Origin: JANWHQ01 sp963775275
GTDB taxonomy: Bacteria > Pseudomonadota > Alphaproteobacteria > Caulobacterales > Caulobacteraceae
NCBI GenBank assembly: GCA_963775275.1
Contig: CAVZII010000005.1
Span: 620,001-684,000, forward strand
Direction: 5' to 3'
Length of the DNA stretch: 64,000 bases
The notes under the pieces were generated by a model. The model was not told the origin of the DNA. It was given only the letters and a program-made list of their open reading frames with translations, and made no database searches. Shown piece after piece: positions 42,402 to 51,998 of the stretch. Made by a program: the position numbers and the translations under genes. Within the stretch, counting starts at the first letter, position 1. Each line of letters starts with the position of its first letter.

Positions 42402-43790
42402 TCAGCGCTCGGCCTGTTCTCTGTGTTTCACGCGGGCGATCTCCTGGCCATAGGGCTTGACGCCCGACCAGATGATCAAGAGGGCGAGCGGGCCCATGAT
42501 CGCCGCCGAGCCGGCCATGGCCCAGCGGATCATGTTCTCGTCCTTGAGCACGTAATCGTTGATCGCGGCGATGAAGGGCGGGCCGAGGCCCTGGCCGATG
42601 ACCGTGAACACGAACAGGTAGATCGCCGTCACCTGGCCGCGCATGACCCCCGGCGTGATCGACTGCAGCGCCGCGTTCTGGGGCGCCGCGCCCATGAGCG
42701 CCGCCATGAGGGTGACGCCGCCGCAGGCGACCGCCAGCCAGGGGGTCGGCATCAGGGGGCCCAGCACCTGGAACGGCAGGGCGATCAGATAGCCGATCAC
42801 CACGGTGCGCAGGTTCGCGTCGTCGTGTTTCCTGGCCAGCCGCTCGGTCAGCCAGGCGCCGACCGCGATGCCCACCAGCGACAGGGGCAGGGCGATGGCG
42901 CCGGTGACCACCCCGATCTGCATCGGGCTCCAGCCGTAGGTCCGCTGGAAGAAGGCCGGCCGCCACTGCAGGGTCCCGGCCTGCTCGATGCCGCCGATGG
43001 CCAGGCCCAGCATCATCGGGCCGTAGATGCGCCAGTTGGCGAAGAGGAACTTCAGCACCTCGCCGAAGGGGATGGCCTTGGTGCGGCCCTGCATGTCGGC
43101 GCCGCGCCTTGGCGGCTCCCTGACCGTGAAGCGCATCAGCAGGGCCACGATCAGGCCCGGCGCGCCGACGATGATGAACACCAGCTGCCAGCCGTGGAAC
43201 ACCAGGCCGTTCCAGTGGATCGGCTGGAAGTTGGTCAGGGCCCCGATGACCAGCCCGCCGAAGATGGAGGCCAGGGACGTGCCGGCGATGAAGCCCACCT
43301 GCAGCACCGAGATGGCGCGGTTCAGCTTCTCGCGCGGGAAGTAGTCGGCGATGAGGGAATAGGTGCCCGGGCCGTTGATGGCGCCGCCCGCGCCGATGCC
43401 GATGCGGCAGAGCGCCAGCTGCCAGAACTGCTGGGCCACGCCGCAGAGCACGGTCATGACGCTCCAGACGGCGATGGCGATGGAGAGGATGACGTTGCGC
43501 TTCCTGGTGTCGACCAGGCGCGACATCGGCACGCCGACGAGCGCGTAGAAGATCGCGATCGCCGGGCCCAGCAGCAGGCTGAAGGCGACGTCCGAAAGGT
43601 GGAGGTCCTGTTTGATCGGCTGCTGCAGCAGGGCGATGGTGCCGCTGTCCAGCTGCAGGAACATCAAGGTGACGGCGAAGATCGCCATCGCGTACCAGGC
43701 CGCGGCCGGCTTGGGCCAGGGCGCGGCCGACGCCGCGGGCGGGGCCGCCTCGTCGGGCAGTGAAGAGAGCGGCGGCGCGTCTATGGGCAT
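42402..43790 (-). CDS. MFS transporter, tandem paralogue B
   Basis: A 462-residue permease, closely similar to the genes on both sides: AWYAMAIFAVTLMFLQLDSG, YFPREKLNRAISVLQVGFIA, RTYGWSPMQIG and AALQSITPGVMRGQVTAIYL. The shared strings across the whole length point to tandem duplication. Twelve helices are visible. It is separated from paralogue A by 63 bp and from paralogue C by 33 bp; the genes can be one transcript. Divergence between copies suggests different substrates. Confidence 0.88.
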   Translation of the reverse strand: MPIDAPPLSSLPDEAAPPAASAAPWPKPAAAWYAMAIFAVTLMFLQLDSGTIALLQQPIKQDLHLSDVAFSLLLGPAIAIFYALVGVPMSRLVDTRKRNVILSIAIAVWSVMTVLCGVAQQFWQLALCRIGIGAGGAINGPGTYSLIADYFPREKLNRAISVLQVGFIAGTSLASIFGGLVIGALTNFQPIHWNGLVFHGWQLVFIIVGAPGLIVALLMRFTVREPPRRGADMQGRTKAIPFGEVLKFLFANWRIYGPMMLGLAIGGIEQAGTLQWRPAFFQRTYGWSPMQIGVVTGAIALPLSLVGIAVGAWLTERLARKHDDANLRTVVIGYLIALPFQVLGPLMPTPWLAVACGGVTLMAALMGAAPQNAALQSITPGVMRGQVTAIYLFVFTVIGQGLGPPFIAAINDYVLKDENMIRWAMAGSAAIMGPLALLIIWSGVKPYGQEIARVKHREQAER

Positions 43791-43823
43791 CGTGGGCCTC
43801 GGGTCGGGATCAGGTCGGCGTGC

Positions 43824-45209
43824 TCAGCGGACGCCCGCCGCTTCTTCGGCCTTGAGCTGCTCGATCATGCGGCCGAACGGCTTCATGGCGAAGGAGAAGA
43901 TCAGGGTGGAGATCGGCAGGATCACCAGGGACGAGATGGCGATGACCCAGTTCAGCCGGTTCTCGTCGTGCTGCAGGTCGGTGAGCCAGCCGATGAACGC
44001 CGGCCCGGCGATGCCGGTGACGCCGCTGAACAGGAGCAGGTACAGGGAATTGACCTGGGCCCGCACGTTCGAGGGCGTGATCGACTGCATCGCCGCGACC
44101 AGCGGCGGCGCCGCCATCAGGGCCAAGGCCGTGCTGAAGCCCGTGCAGCCCACCGACAGCCAGGCGTTCGGCATCAGCGGCCCGGCCACGCTGAACGGGA
44201 TCGCGACCGCGTTGGCGAACAGGGCCACGCGCATGTTCCCGTCGTGATGCCTGCGGTTCCACCGCTCGCACAGCCAGGCGCCCGCGGCCAGGCCCAGCGG
44301 CGAGGCGATCAGGGAGACGATGCCGGTGGTCAGGCCGTACTGCTGGGGCAGCCAGTGATAGGTGCGCTGGAAGAAGGCCGCGCGGAAGTTCTGGCTGCCG
44401 TAGATGACCACGCCCGAAAGGAACACCGAGGCGAACATGGAGCCGTAGAAGCGGCCGTTGCGCATGAGGAAGGCGAAGACCTCCGCGATCGGCACCGCGC
44501 CCTTGGCCGCGCCGGGGCCGAGCCCCTGGCGCGCCGGCTCGGTCACGGTCAGCATCAGGGCCGCGACGAGCAGCCCCGGCAGGCCGACCGCGAAGAACAC
44601 CAGCTGCCAGGTCTTCACCGGCCCCAGGACCGGAAGGCTGACATGCAGGGGCGTCAGGGCCGCGATCACCACCCCGCCGATGATCAGCGAGATCGCAGTC
44701 CCGCCGACGAACCCCAGGTTCAGCACGGCCATGGCGCGGGGCAGCTTCTCGCGCGGGAAGCTGTCGGCGAGCAGGGAGTAGGTCGCGGGCCCGTTCACGG
44801 CCTCGCCGGCGCCGACGCCGGCGCGGGCGATGAACATGGGCCAGAAGCTGCGGGCGAGGCCGCAGGCCGCGGTCGCCAGGCTCCAGAAGGCGACGCCGAT
44901 GGCGATCATCGTCTTGCGGCTGCGCCGGTCGGAGATGCGCGAAAGGGGGAAGCTGAGGAACAGGTAGACGATGCTGAACGCGAGGCCGATCAGGAGGCCC
45001 ATCTCGCTGTCGGAGAGCCCGAGGTCCTGCTTGATGGGCTGCAGCAGCAGGCTGAGGATGCCCCGGTCGATCTGCGACAGACCGAGCACCAGGGACAGGA
45101 TCCACAAGGTCCGCCAGGCGCTCGCCGGGGATGGCCAGGGCGGCGAGGCGCCGGCCGGCTGGCCCGCGTCGCCCGGCGAGTCCTCGATGACGGGGGCATG
45201 CAGCGCCAT
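43824..45209 (-). CDS. MFS transporter, tandem paralogue C
   Basis: A 461-residue permease and the first gene of the four-gene array. It starts at ATG 45209 (MALHAPVIEDSPGDAG); upstream in-frame starts run into the divergent promoter region. Shared strings: LLLQPIKQDLGLSDSEMGLL, SFPREKLPRAMAVLNLGFVG, AMQSITPSNVRAQVNSLYLL. It is more diverged than A and B from each other. The next gene on the plus strand, 265 bp away, is an oxidoreductase, so a shared control region is possible. Confidence 0.88.
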   Translation of the reverse strand: MALHAPVIEDSPGDAGQPAGASPPWPSPASAWRTLWILSLVLGLSQIDRGILSLLLQPIKQDLGLSDSEMGLLIGLAFSIVYLFLSFPLSRISDRRSRKTMIAIGVAFWSLATAACGLARSFWPMFIARAGVGAGEAVNGPATYSLLADSFPREKLPRAMAVLNLGFVGGTAISLIIGGVVIAALTPLHVSLPVLGPVKTWQLVFFAVGLPGLLVAALMLTVTEPARQGLGPGAAKGAVPIAEVFAFLMRNGRFYGSMFASVFLSGVVIYGSQNFRAAFFQRTYHWLPQQYGLTTGIVSLIASPLGLAAGAWLCERWNRRHHDGNMRVALFANAVAIPFSVAGPLMPNAWLSVGCTGFSTALALMAAPPLVAAMQSITPSNVRAQVNSLYLLLFSGVTGIAGPAFIGWLTDLQHDENRLNWVIAISSLVILPISTLIFSFAMKPFGRMIEQLKAEEAAGVR

Positions 45210-45474
45210 GGCGAGCCTTCGATCGCGTTTCCCGGGTGCGGTCTTGGCGCCGCGTGACCGCCCACCGGGGGACCGGCGGCCGGATCTCTTCTTCGTCGCG
45301 ATCCCGGACGGCGAACCGGTTCCCACGCCGCCTAGGATCGCTTGCGTTACTCTTCGCGGACTTCGGCGGGGTTTTCAATGTCGTTGACGGTGACAACTTC
45401 CCCCCGCCGCCCAGTTGCGTTGTAGAACTCGCCGACGAAGGGCCCGAGGACACGACGGCGGAGGAGCGGCTCGA

Positions 45475-46533
45475 ATGAAGTGCTACGAGATCGGGACCGA
45501 GGGCGAAGGCCTGGACAAGCTGAAGCTGGCCGAGCGCCCCGACCCGAAGCCCGGGCCGAAGGAGGTGCTGGTCCGGGTGAAGGCCGCCTCGCTGAACTAT
45601 CGCGACCAGATCATGTTCGGGGGGAACTACCACACCCCGGCGCGCGGGCCGGTGATCCCGCTGTCGGACGGCGCGGGCGAGGTGGTCGAGGTCGGAAGCG
45701 AGGTCACCCGCGTCAAGCCGGGCGACCGGGTGGCGGGGACCTTCTTCCAGGTGTGGATCGACGGGCGCCCGCCCAAGGGCTTCGCCTCGCTGGGCGTGCC
45801 GCTGGACGGCATGCTGACCGAGCTGATCAAGCTCGACCAGGAGGGAGTGGTGAAGATCCCGGACTCGATGAGCTTCGAGGAGGCGTCAACCCTGCCCTGC
45901 GCGGCCCTGACCGCGTGGAACGCGCTCTGGGGCGCGGGCAAGCCCCTGAGGGCCGGCCAGAGCGTCCTGGTGCAGGGCACGGGCGGGGTCTCGATGTTCG
46001 CCCTGCAGTTCGCCAAGGCCGCCGGCGCGCGGGTGATCGCGACCTCCTCGTCGGACGCCAAGATCGAGCGGCTGAAGGCGCTGGGGGCGGACGACTGCAT
46101 CAACTATCGCTCCACGCCCGACTGGGACCAGCAGGCGCAGCGCCTGACCGGCGGGATCAAGGGGACCGGCCGCGACGGCCGCGAGACCGTCTCGGGCGGC
46201 GGGGTGGACGTGGTGGTCGAGGTCGGGGGCGCCGGAACCCTGCCCAGGTCGTACCAGGCGGTCGGCTGGGGCGGGAAGATCGGCCTGATCGGGGTGATGA
46301 CCCAGCCCGACAACCCGAGCCAGCTCAACCCCATCGGCCTGGCGTTCAAGGCCGCGAGCGTGCACGGCATCATGGTGGGAAGCCGGGTGATGTTCGAAGA
46401 GATGCTGGGGGCGATCACGGCGAACGGGATCAAGCCGATCGTCGACAAGGTCTTCCCCTTCGAGGACGCCAAGCAGGCCTACCGCACGGCCATGGACGGC
46501 GACTTCATGGGCAAGGTGGTGGTGAGGATCTGA
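45475..46533 (+). CDS. Zinc-type/quinone oxidoreductase of the MDR family
   Basis: A 352-residue medium-chain dehydrogenase. The N-terminal GroES-like fold has VLVRVKAASLNYRDQIMFGG, then the nucleotide loop VLVQGTGGVSMFALQFAKAA. Catalytic zinc ligands are absent, which fits the quinone-oxidoreductase branch. GAGGAG precedes the ATG at 45475. It is followed six bp later by an FAD oxidase gene, so both may work on the substrate moved by the divergent MFS array. Confidence 0.9.
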   Translation: MKCYEIGTEGEGLDKLKLAERPDPKPGPKEVLVRVKAASLNYRDQIMFGGNYHTPARGPVIPLSDGAGEVVEVGSEVTRVKPGDRVAGTFFQVWIDGRPPKGFASLGVPLDGMLTELIKLDQEGVVKIPDSMSFEEASTLPCAALTAWNALWGAGKPLRAGQSVLVQGTGGVSMFALQFAKAAGARVIATSSSDAKIERLKALGADDCINYRSTPDWDQQAQRLTGGIKGTGRDGRETVSGGGVDVVVEVGGAGTLPRSYQAVGWGGKIGLIGVMTQPDNPSQLNPIGLAFKAASVHGIMVGSRVMFEEMLGAITANGIKPIVDKVFPFEDAKQAYRTAMDGDFMGKVVVRI

Positions 46534-46539
46534 CGCGCG

Positions 46540-47679
46540 ATGCCGGCCTATGACGTCGCGGTGATCGGCCTCGGCGCCATGGGCTCGGCGGCGCTGATGC
46601 ACCTGGCGCGGCGCGGGGCGCGAGTGATCGGCCTGGACCGGTTCGAGCCGGGCCACACGCGCGGCTCCTCGCACGGGGAGAGCCGGGCGATCCGGCTGGC
46701 CTACTTCGAGCATCCCTCCTACGTCCCCCTGGTCCGCCGCGCCTTCGAGAACTGGCGCGCGCTGGAGGCGCTGTCCGGCGAACGGGTGCTGATCCGGTCG
46801 GGCATCGTCGAGGCGGGGCCGGCGGGCTCGCAGCTGGTGAAGGGCTCGCTGGCGTCGAGCGCGGCTCACGACATCCCCTTGGAGCGGCTCGAGGCCCGGG
46901 AGGTCAACGCGCGCTTCCCGGCCTTCGCGCTTCCGGATGGCTGGGACTGCCTGTTCCAGCCGGACGCCGGAATCCTGCTGCCCGAGACGATCATCGCCCT
47001 GGAGCAGAAGGCCGCCCTGGCGGCGGGCGCGACGACGCGGTTCGGGGCCGAGGTCCTGGCGGTCGAGCCTGGGGGCGGCGGGAGCGTCCGCATCGCCCTG
47101 GCGGACGGCTCGCGGATCGAGGCGGGATCGGCGGTGATCGCGGCCGGCGCCTGGATCGGCGAGCTCGAGCCGATGCTGAAGCCTCACCTGGCGCTGACCC
47201 GCCAGGTCATGGCCTGGTTCAGGCCCTCCCGCCCCGAAACCGTGCGGCCGGGCCGGATGCCGTTCTTCATCCTGGACACGCCGGAGCTGGTCTACGGCTT
47301 TCCCGACTTCGCCGGATCGGGCGTCAAGGCGGCCTCGCACCGGCTCGGGCCAAGGCTCGACACCGCCGACGACCAGCGGCCGGAGGCGGACGCCGACGAG
47401 ATCGCGCCCGTGGCGCGGACGCTCCAGACCCATCTGCCGGGCGCGGCGGGCCCTGTGACGCGAACGGCGAGCTGCATCTACACGTCCACGCCGGACGGCG
47501 ACTTCGTGCTGGGCCCGCACGCCCTGCACCCGCAGATCGTGCTGGCCTCGCCCTGCTCGGGCCACGGCTTCAAGTTCTCGAGCGCGATCGGCGAGATCCT
47601 GGCCGACCTGGCCCTGACCGGAGAGACCGTCCACGACATCAGCCGTTTCAGTCCCGCGCGGCTCGGACCGCCAGGCTAG
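46540..47679 (+). CDS. Sarcosine oxidase-like FAD amine oxidase (SolA/MSOX family)
   Basis: A 379-residue flavoenzyme. The dinucleotide loop is VAVIGLGAMGSAALMHLARR; the following GHTRGSSHGESRAIRLAYFE is the signature of monomeric sarcosine oxidase and N-methyltryptophan oxidase. Covalent flavin Cys is plausible in LASPCSGHGFKFSS near the end. These enzymes demethylate secondary amines and release formaldehyde and peroxide. It is cotranscribed with the MDR gene. Confidence 0.9.
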   Translation: MPAYDVAVIGLGAMGSAALMHLARRGARVIGLDRFEPGHTRGSSHGESRAIRLAYFEHPSYVPLVRRAFENWRALEALSGERVLIRSGIVEAGPAGSQLVKGSLASSAAHDIPLERLEAREVNARFPAFALPDGWDCLFQPDAGILLPETIIALEQKAALAAGATTRFGAEVLAVEPGGGGSVRIALADGSRIEAGSAVIAAGAWIGELEPMLKPHLALTRQVMAWFRPSRPETVRPGRMPFFILDTPELVYGFPDFAGSGVKAASHRLGPRLDTADDQRPEADADEIAPVARTLQTHLPGAAGPVTRTASCIYTSTPDGDFVLGPHALHPQIVLASPCSGHGFKFSSAIGEILADLALTGETVHDISRFSPARLGPPG

Positions 47680-47781
47680 CCGGCGATGCCGGGCCTGAAC
47701 CGCCCGACGGCGGGGGAACCGCGGACCGGGCTCGCGCGCTAGAGTCATCGGGCGCCGGCGGCCAGCCGGTGGAGGGAGCCA

Positions 47782-49371
47782 ATGGAGCGCGACGAGGGCC
47801 TCTCGGCCCGACTCAAGGATGAGGGGCGCTACCGCCTGCTCATCGAGGCCATCACCGACTACGCCATCTACATTCTGGACCGCGAGGGCCGGGTGGCCAG
47901 CTGGAACGCCGGCGCGGCGCGGATGAAGGGCTATGTGGCCGAGGAGATCATCGGCCAGCACTTCTCGCGCTTCTACGCCGAGGAAGACCGGCGGGCCGGC
48001 GTGCCGGCCACCGGACTTGCGACCGCCGCCGAAGCCGGGCGCTGGGAGAACGAGGGCTGGCGCGTGCGCAAGGACGGCAGCCGGTTCTGGGCCCAGGCGG
48101 TGATCGACGCGATCCGCGACGAGGCAGGCGAGGTGATCGGCTTCGCCAAGGTGACCCGCGACATGACCGAGCGGCGCGAAGCCCAGCAGGCGCTGGAGCA
48201 GGCGCGCGAGGCCCTGTTCCAGTCGCAGAAGCTGGACGCGATCGGACAGCTCACCGGCGGCATCGCCCACGATTTCAACAACCTGCTGATGGCGGTCCTC
48301 GGCAGCCTGGAGCTGGTGCGAAAGCGCCTGCCCTACGATCCCAAGGTCACGCCGCTGATCGAGAACGCGCTGCAGGGCGCGCGCCGCGGGGCGGGCCTGA
48401 CCCAGCGGCTGCTGACCTTCGCCCGCAAGCAGACCCTGTCGACCGAAGCGATCGACCTCGCCAGCCTGGTCCGCGGCATGACCGAGCTGCTGCAGCGCTC
48501 GCTCGGGCCCACGATCTGGATCGAGACCCGGTTCCCGCGCGACCTGCCCAAGACCCGCAGCGACGCCAACCAGCTGGAGACGGCCCTGCTGAACCTGGCG
48601 GTGAACGCGCGCGACGCCATGCCCGAGGGCGGGGCGATCCGGATCGAGGCGGAGGCCTGCGCGGTCGGCCCGGACTCGGCCGTCGGGCTCCCGCCCGGCG
48701 ACTACGTCCGGCTGTCGTTCGCCGACACCGGCCAGGGAATGGACGCGGACACCCTGTCGCACGCGACGGAGCCCTTCTTCACCACCAAGGGGATCGGCAA
48801 GGGCACGGGCCTCGGCCTTTCCATGGTCCACGGACTGGCCGAACAGTCGGGCGGGCGGATGACCATCGCCAGCCGACCCGGCGAAGGCACGGTGGTGGAG
48901 CTCTGGCTGCCGAAGGCGGAGGAAGAGGCGGAGCGCCAGGTCTTCGCCGGCCAGCTGCGCGCGGCCGCGGTGGCGGATGTCGAGCCGATGGTGATCCTGA
49001 CCGTCGACGACGACAACCTGGTGCTGATGAACACCATCGCCATGCTGGAAGACCTCGGCCACACCGCCTTCGCCGCGAGCTCGGCCCGCGACGCCCTGGC
49101 GACGCTCAGGCGCGAGGAGGTGGACCTGGTCATCACCGACTACGCCATGCCGCAGACCACCGGCGTGCAGCTCGCCGAGGCGATCCGGGCGCGCGTCCAG
49201 CCCGCCCCGCCGATGATCCTGGCGACCGGCTTCGCCGACCTGCCCGCGGTGGCCGCGTCGGACCTGCCGCAGCTCGCCAAGCCGTTCACCCAGGAGGACC
49301 TGGCCGAGGCGATCCGCCTGGTCAGCGAGGAGCGCCGCGTGAAGTCCGCCCAAGACGTCCCGGCCGCCTGA
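47782..49371 (+). CDS. Hybrid histidine kinase: PAS - HisKA - HATPase - receiver
   Basis: A 529-residue soluble sensor. A PAS domain at about 15-130 (ITDYAIYILDREGRVASWNA) and a coiled linker lead into the dimerisation helix with the phospho-His at about residue 163 in GGIAHDFNNLLMAVL. The ATPase has NLAVNARDAMPEGG and GKGTGLGLSMVHGLAEQSGG. The receiver begins near 407 (VILTVDDDN) with Asp453 in ITDYAMPQ. It belongs to the soluble, PAS-HFN-type kinases common in Caulobacterales. No signal or partner is known. GGAGGGAG precedes its ATG. Confidence 0.93.
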   Translation: MERDEGLSARLKDEGRYRLLIEAITDYAIYILDREGRVASWNAGAARMKGYVAEEIIGQHFSRFYAEEDRRAGVPATGLATAAEAGRWENEGWRVRKDGSRFWAQAVIDAIRDEAGEVIGFAKVTRDMTERREAQQALEQAREALFQSQKLDAIGQLTGGIAHDFNNLLMAVLGSLELVRKRLPYDPKVTPLIENALQGARRGAGLTQRLLTFARKQTLSTEAIDLASLVRGMTELLQRSLGPTIWIETRFPRDLPKTRSDANQLETALLNLAVNARDAMPEGGAIRIEAEACAVGPDSAVGLPPGDYVRLSFADTGQGMDADTLSHATEPFFTTKGIGKGTGLGLSMVHGLAEQSGGRMTIASRPGEGTVVELWLPKAEEEAERQVFAGQLRAAAVADVEPMVILTVDDDNLVLMNTIAMLEDLGHTAFAASSARDALATLRREEVDLVITDYAMPQTTGVQLAEAIRARVQPAPPMILATGFADLPAVAASDLPQLAKPFTQEDLAEAIRLVSEERRVKSAQDVPAA

Positions 49372-49497
49372 ACCTCGCGGCGACTGCACTCTGGCGGATG
49401 CGCGACACCCAGCGGGTCGGGGACCGCGGGGTCGAAGCGCCCCGCCTCCCTGTCGCCATGCAGCGGGTCCCTTCCTCTGCCTGTGGCTGAGGACGAG

Positions 49498-50376
49498 CTA
49501 TTCCTGCGTCGCGAAGGCCTGGATGGCGGCGGCCAGGAGGATGGCGCCCAGCACCGCCACCACCGCCCCGTCCTGCCACATGGTCATGGGATGGCCGAAC
49601 AGGGTCACGCTGAAAGGCAGGGGATGGCCGGCCGCGCGCGCGGCCGGGTCCAGGAAGGCGTGGCGGATGGCGTCCACGCCGTAGGTGAGCGGATTGATCT
49701 TGGAGACCACCGCCAGCCACGGCGGCACCCGGTTCAGCGGGAAGAAGGCGCCGGACAGGAAGATCATCGGCATGATGAAGAGCTGCATCATCATCTGGAA
49801 GCCCTGCTGGGAGCCGATGCGGCTGGCCAGGAGAATGCCGAGGCTGGAGAGCGACAGGGAGAAGAGGATCAAGAGCGGGATCGCGTTCAACAGGATCGCG
49901 AAGCTCAGCGGCACGTGCAGGAAGGGCGCGAGGACCAGGATGAAGGACGCCTGGACGAGCGCCAGGATGGCCCCGCCCAGCACCTTGCCCGCGACGATGC
50001 CGAAGCGGCTGATCGGCGCCACCAGGAGCTCGCGCAGGAAGCCGAACTCGCGGTCCCACACCACCGACAGGCCCGAGAAGATCGAGGTCATGAAGACGGT
50101 CTGGGCGATGATGCCGGGGAACAGGAACTGGATGAAGTTCACGCCCGGCGTCATCGCGCCGATCATCCGGCCGAAGCCCGCGCCGAACATGACGAAGAAC
50201 ATCAGGGGCATGGCGAGCGTGGAGGCCATGCGCGCCTTGTCGTGCACGATCCGCAGCAGCTCGCGGTAGGCCACGACCCACAGGCCCCGGAGGAACTCGC
50301 CCTGGCCGGGCCGGGACGACGCCCGAACGGCAGCCGCGGCAGGGCCCTCCTGAAGCTCGGCGACGGCGTTGGTCAT
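49498..50376 (-). CDS. ABC-2 type transporter permease
   Basis: A 292-residue membrane protein of the DrrB/ABC-2 fold: six hydrophobic segments, SIFSGLSVVWDREFGFLREL (the conserved coupling-helix region) and PMIFLSGAFFPLNRVPPWLA near the fifth helix. It overlaps the ATPase gene by 4 bp. Such pairs export drugs, lipids or polysaccharide components. The substrate is unknown. Confidence 0.92.
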   Translation of the reverse strand: MTNAVAELQEGPAAAAVRASSRPGQGEFLRGLWVVAYRELLRIVHDKARMASTLAMPLMFFVMFGAGFGRMIGAMTPGVNFIQFLFPGIIAQTVFMTSIFSGLSVVWDREFGFLRELLVAPISRFGIVAGKVLGGAILALVQASFILVLAPFLHVPLSFAILLNAIPLLILFSLSLSSLGILLASRIGSQQGFQMMMQLFIMPMIFLSGAFFPLNRVPPWLAVVSKINPLTYGVDAIRHAFLDPAARAAGHPLPFSVTLFGHPMTMWQDGAVVAVLGAILLAAAIQAFATQE

Positions 50377-51338
50377 CGTCTCCTCCGCATGCGGCGCAGG
50401 CCGCCGAAGGCGTCGGCCCCTTCCTCGCGGATGGCGCGCCCGGTGATCTGCAGGAACACGTCGTCGAGGGTCGGCCCGCGAAGGCTGAGCGACATCAGGC
50501 CCTGCCGGGACTCGCGCACGAACCTGGGCAGCCAGGCCTTGCCGCCTGCGATGGTGAAGGTCACCTCGCCGTTCTCGAGCCGCGCGTCGACGCCCCAGAC
50601 CTCCTCGAGCTCGCTCATGAGCGAGGCGTTGTCGGCGGCCTTGAGGGTGATCACGTCGCCGCCCACCCCGGCCTTGAGCGCCTCGGGCGTGTCCAGCGCC
50701 ACGATGGAGCCGTGGTCGATGATGGCGATGCGGTCGCAGTTCTCCGCCTCGTCCATGTAGTGGGTGGTCAGGAAGATGGTGAGCTTCTCGCGCGCGCGCA
50801 GTTCGTGCAGGTGCTCCCAGATGTGGCGACGGGTCTGGGGATCGAGCCCGATGGAGGGCTCGTCAAGGAACAGCACCTTGGGATGGTGCAGCAGGCCCCG
50901 GGCGATCTCGAGCCGCCGCTTCATGCCCCCTGAATAGTGCCGGGTGGTGTCGTGGCGGCGGTCCCACAGCTCGAGCAGCTTGAGCAGGGCCTCCATGCGC
51001 GGCTCGTAGACCTCGCGCGGGACGGCGTAGGCGTGGGCGTGGAAGCGCAGGTTCTGCTCGGCCGAGAGGTAGTCGTCCAAGGTGGTGTCCTGGAACACCA
51101 GGCCGATGGAGCGGCGCACGTCGCTCTTCTGCGTCGCCACGTCGAAGCCGTTCACCCACGCGCGTCCCTCGGTGGGCCGCAGCAGCGTGCAGAGCATGTT
51201 GATGGTGGTCGACTTGCCCGCGCCGTTGGGGCCCAGGAACCCGAAGATCTCGCCCGCCTTCACGTCGAAGGAGACGCCCTTGACCGCAACCAGTTTCTTG
51301 AACCGGCGCACCAGGCCTTGGGCGATGATGGCTTCCAT
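50373..51338 (-). CDS. ABC transporter ATP-binding protein (DrrA type)
   Basis: A 321-residue ATPase. Walker A GPNGAGKSTTINML, signature HYSGGMKRRLEIARGLLHHP, Walker B VLFLDEPSIGLDP, and switch His in IFLTTHYMDEAENCD. The C-terminal extension after residue 230 (VITLKAADNASLMSELEEVW) is typical of DrrA. ATG 51338 is chosen; an upstream in-frame start at 51422 lies just outside the transposon. The IS1 element is inserted about 100 bp upstream of this start and may have cut its promoter. Confidence 0.93.
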   Translation of the reverse strand: MEAIIAQGLVRRFKKLVAVKGVSFDVKAGEIFGFLGPNGAGKSTTINMLCTLLRPTEGRAWVNGFDVATQKSDVRRSIGLVFQDTTLDDYLSAEQNLRFHAHAYAVPREVYEPRMEALLKLLELWDRRHDTTRHYSGGMKRRLEIARGLLHHPKVLFLDEPSIGLDPQTRRHIWEHLHELRAREKLTIFLTTHYMDEAENCDRIAIIDHGSIVALDTPEALKAGVGGDVITLKAADNASLMSELEEVWGVDARLENGEVTFTIAGGKAWLPRFVRESRQGLMSLSLRGPTLDDVFLQITGRAIREEGADAFGGLRRMRRRR

Positions 51339-51440
51339 GCGAGCTTCCAGGACTGCGGCTGGGGAATGCGGGACAGGGCGACTGGCAGGCCAACAATCCT
51401 CGAATCGCGTTGACAGAGTCAACCATCTCGACGGCGGCGG

Positions 51441-51462
51441 GGTAGTGTCTCAGTTTGAAATC
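51441..51462 (+). repeat. Left terminal inverted repeat of the IS1-family transposon
   Basis: 22 bases beginning GGTAGTGTCTCAG, the exact complement of 55538-55559. Confidence 0.88.
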
Positions 51463-51504
51463 TCGCCACGTTGACAAGCATGGCGTCCTGCTCATCGCGC
51501 CCTT

Positions 51505-51921
51505 ATGATGCCGCCCATGGAACCTCGCGGCATTCGCAGGATAAAGAATGCTGGCGGCTTGCCGGATGGCGTGCGAGTCACGGATGGGGGGCAAACGTTC
51601 GAAATACCGGAACAGCGGTATGTCGATAACGGCTATGAGCCGCCCCTTCACGAACTGCGTTGGGAGCACGAGATCGAGGAGGATTTTCTCGTGCCTAAAG
51701 GCCCACGCGGAGAGAAGCGTCCCGGCGACGTGATTGGAGCGGCTATCATGGTCGCCAAGATCGCGACGGGGGAAGTCGAGGACAATCCGCTCCCCGAGGA
51801 CAAGGCGCACCACAGCCGGGGCGGCAAGAAGGGCGGCGCGGCCAGGGCCGAGAAACTGAGCGGCGCCGAGCGCTCGGCCATTGCCAGGAAGGCGGCGTCA
51901 AAGCGCTGGGGCGGCGCATAG
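51505..51921 (+). CDS. Hypothetical passenger protein with basic C-terminus
   Basis: A 138-residue protein. The first half is acidic and unrecognised (RRIKNAGGLPDGVRVTDGGQ). The C-terminal 35 residues carry the pattern GGKKGGAARAEKLSGAERSA followed by IARKAASKRW, a short basic repeat seen in many mobile-element proteins and perhaps nucleic-acid binding. There are two ATGs next to each other at 51505. The gene is 64 bp inside the left end of the transposon. Function unknown. Confidence 0.6.
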   Translation: MMPPMEPRGIRRIKNAGGLPDGVRVTDGGQTFEIPEQRYVDNGYEPPLHELRWEHEIEEDFLVPKGPRGEKRPGDVIGAAIMVAKIATGEVEDNPLPEDKAHHSRGGKKGGAARAEKLSGAERSAIARKAASKRWGGA

Positions 51922-51998
51922 CCGCGCGCATATTTAGGGATTGGAAACCGGAATCACCCGAGACATACTGGACCTGCCGCACTGACTCGGGAATTCCG

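Noticed and set aside
45886..49389. 1167-codon minus-strand frame opposite the MDR, amine oxidase and hybrid kinase genes
   Set aside because: Antisense shadow, rich in Arg/Gln/His as expected for reverse reading of GC-rich codons.
51433..51440. GGCGGCGG as a certain target-site duplication of the transposon
   Set aside because: The match is exact, but the flanks are GGC-rich, so chance identity is possible; reported only as possible.
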